Assembly: GCA_027298165.1 (NCBI GenBank)
Contig: JAPUGN010000195.1
Coordinates: 1-6,839 of the forward strand
Origin: Nitrospinota bacterium
GTDB taxonomy: Bacteria; Nitrospinota; Nitrospinia; Nitrospinales; Nitrospinaceae
Reading direction: 5' to 3'
DNA: 6,839 nt
Positions 6,650 through 6,839 of this stretch are shown one piece after another. The notes below the pieces were generated by a model. It saw only the letters and a list, made by a program, of their open reading frames with translations. It was not told where the DNA came from and did no database searches. Every line of letters starts with the position of its first letter. The stretch's first letter is position 1. Position numbers and translations under genes: made by a program.

Positions 6650-6839
6650 TTACGCCCGGTCCAGCACGAACACCTGATCCAGGCTGGAAGGGATGTGCAG
6701 GTAGCGCAGGGTTTTCAGGGCGATTTTTTGAAACACCGGGGCGGCCACTTCGCCTCCCCAATACGTTTTCTGCGGCTCGTCGATCATCACCAGGATGACC
6801 AGCCGGGGCGCGTCGGCCGGCACGAATCCGACGAACGAC
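6650..6839 (-). CDS. ftsI: FtsI/PBP3-type class B penicillin-binding protein, C-terminal fragment (runs off the right edge)
   Basis: The last 62 residues and the TAA stop (6652-6650) are present; the gene begins outside the window. The fragment SFVGFVPADAPRLVILVMID, then YWGGEVAAPVFQKIA, is the end of a class B PBP transpeptidase domain. The first part is the strand that follows the KTG-type motif, and GGxVAAPVF is the conserved C-terminal helix start. The active-site SxxK, SxN and KTG motifs would lie upstream and cannot be seen. After the domain only about 20 residues remain, so there is no C-terminal PASTA domain. Its place just before murE is the standard position of ftsI (pbpB/spoVD-like), whose product cross-links septal peptidoglycan in the periplasm with FtsW. 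A different class B PBP is possible from the fragment alone, but the context favours FtsI. Confidence 0.88.
   Translation of the reverse strand, partial: SFVGFVPADAPRLVILVMIDEPQKTYWGGEVAAPVFQKIALKTLRYLHIPSSLDQVFVLDRA

Noticed and set aside
1..6839. An undescribed accessory system, mobile element, CRISPR array or RNA gene
   Set aside because: All coding space is taken by seven standard dcw genes in standard order with tight junctions; no repeats, integrase-like genes or composition break is seen.

Overview
The window is a contiguous piece of a bacterial dcw (division and cell wall) cluster, with every gene on the minus strand. In transcription order (right to left) it holds: the last 62 codons of a class B transpeptidase (ftsI/pbpB), murE, murF, mraY, murD, ftsW and the first 27 codons of murG. 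This is the classical dcw order. The genes are tightly packed: murE/murF overlap by one base in a TGATG, murF-mraY is 8 nt apart, mraY-murD 3 nt, and ftsW-murG 10 nt. Only ftsI-murE (63 nt) and murD-ftsW (55 nt) have real spacers. No stretch over 300 bases lacks a gene. I see no RNA gene, mobile element, CRISPR array or convincing promoter, so the genes are probably read through from upstream of the window.

The genes form one pathway. MurD, MurE and MurF are ATP-dependent Mur ligases that add D-Glu, meso-diaminopimelate (the DNPR motif of MurE points to DAP) and D-Ala-D-Ala to UDP-MurNAc-L-Ala in the cytoplasm. MraY moves the phospho-MurNAc-pentapeptide to undecaprenyl phosphate in the membrane (lipid I). 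MurG adds GlcNAc (lipid II). FtsW polymerises lipid II at the septum, and the FtsI-type transpeptidase cross-links the new glycan.

The organism is a bacterium with DAP-type peptidoglycan and fairly GC-rich codon use, most likely Gram-negative. By general look the proteins resemble those of Deltaproteobacteria-like or Nitrospinota-like lineages, but this is an impression and the sequence alone does not settle it.

I looked for an undescribed system and did not find one; this is core housekeeping DNA with intact catalytic motifs. The points worth a second look are small: an Asp in place of the first His of the MraY HHH motif, a hairpin plus T-run just before murG, an inverted repeat in the ftsI-murE spacer, and an in-frame MraY-stop-MurD junction.
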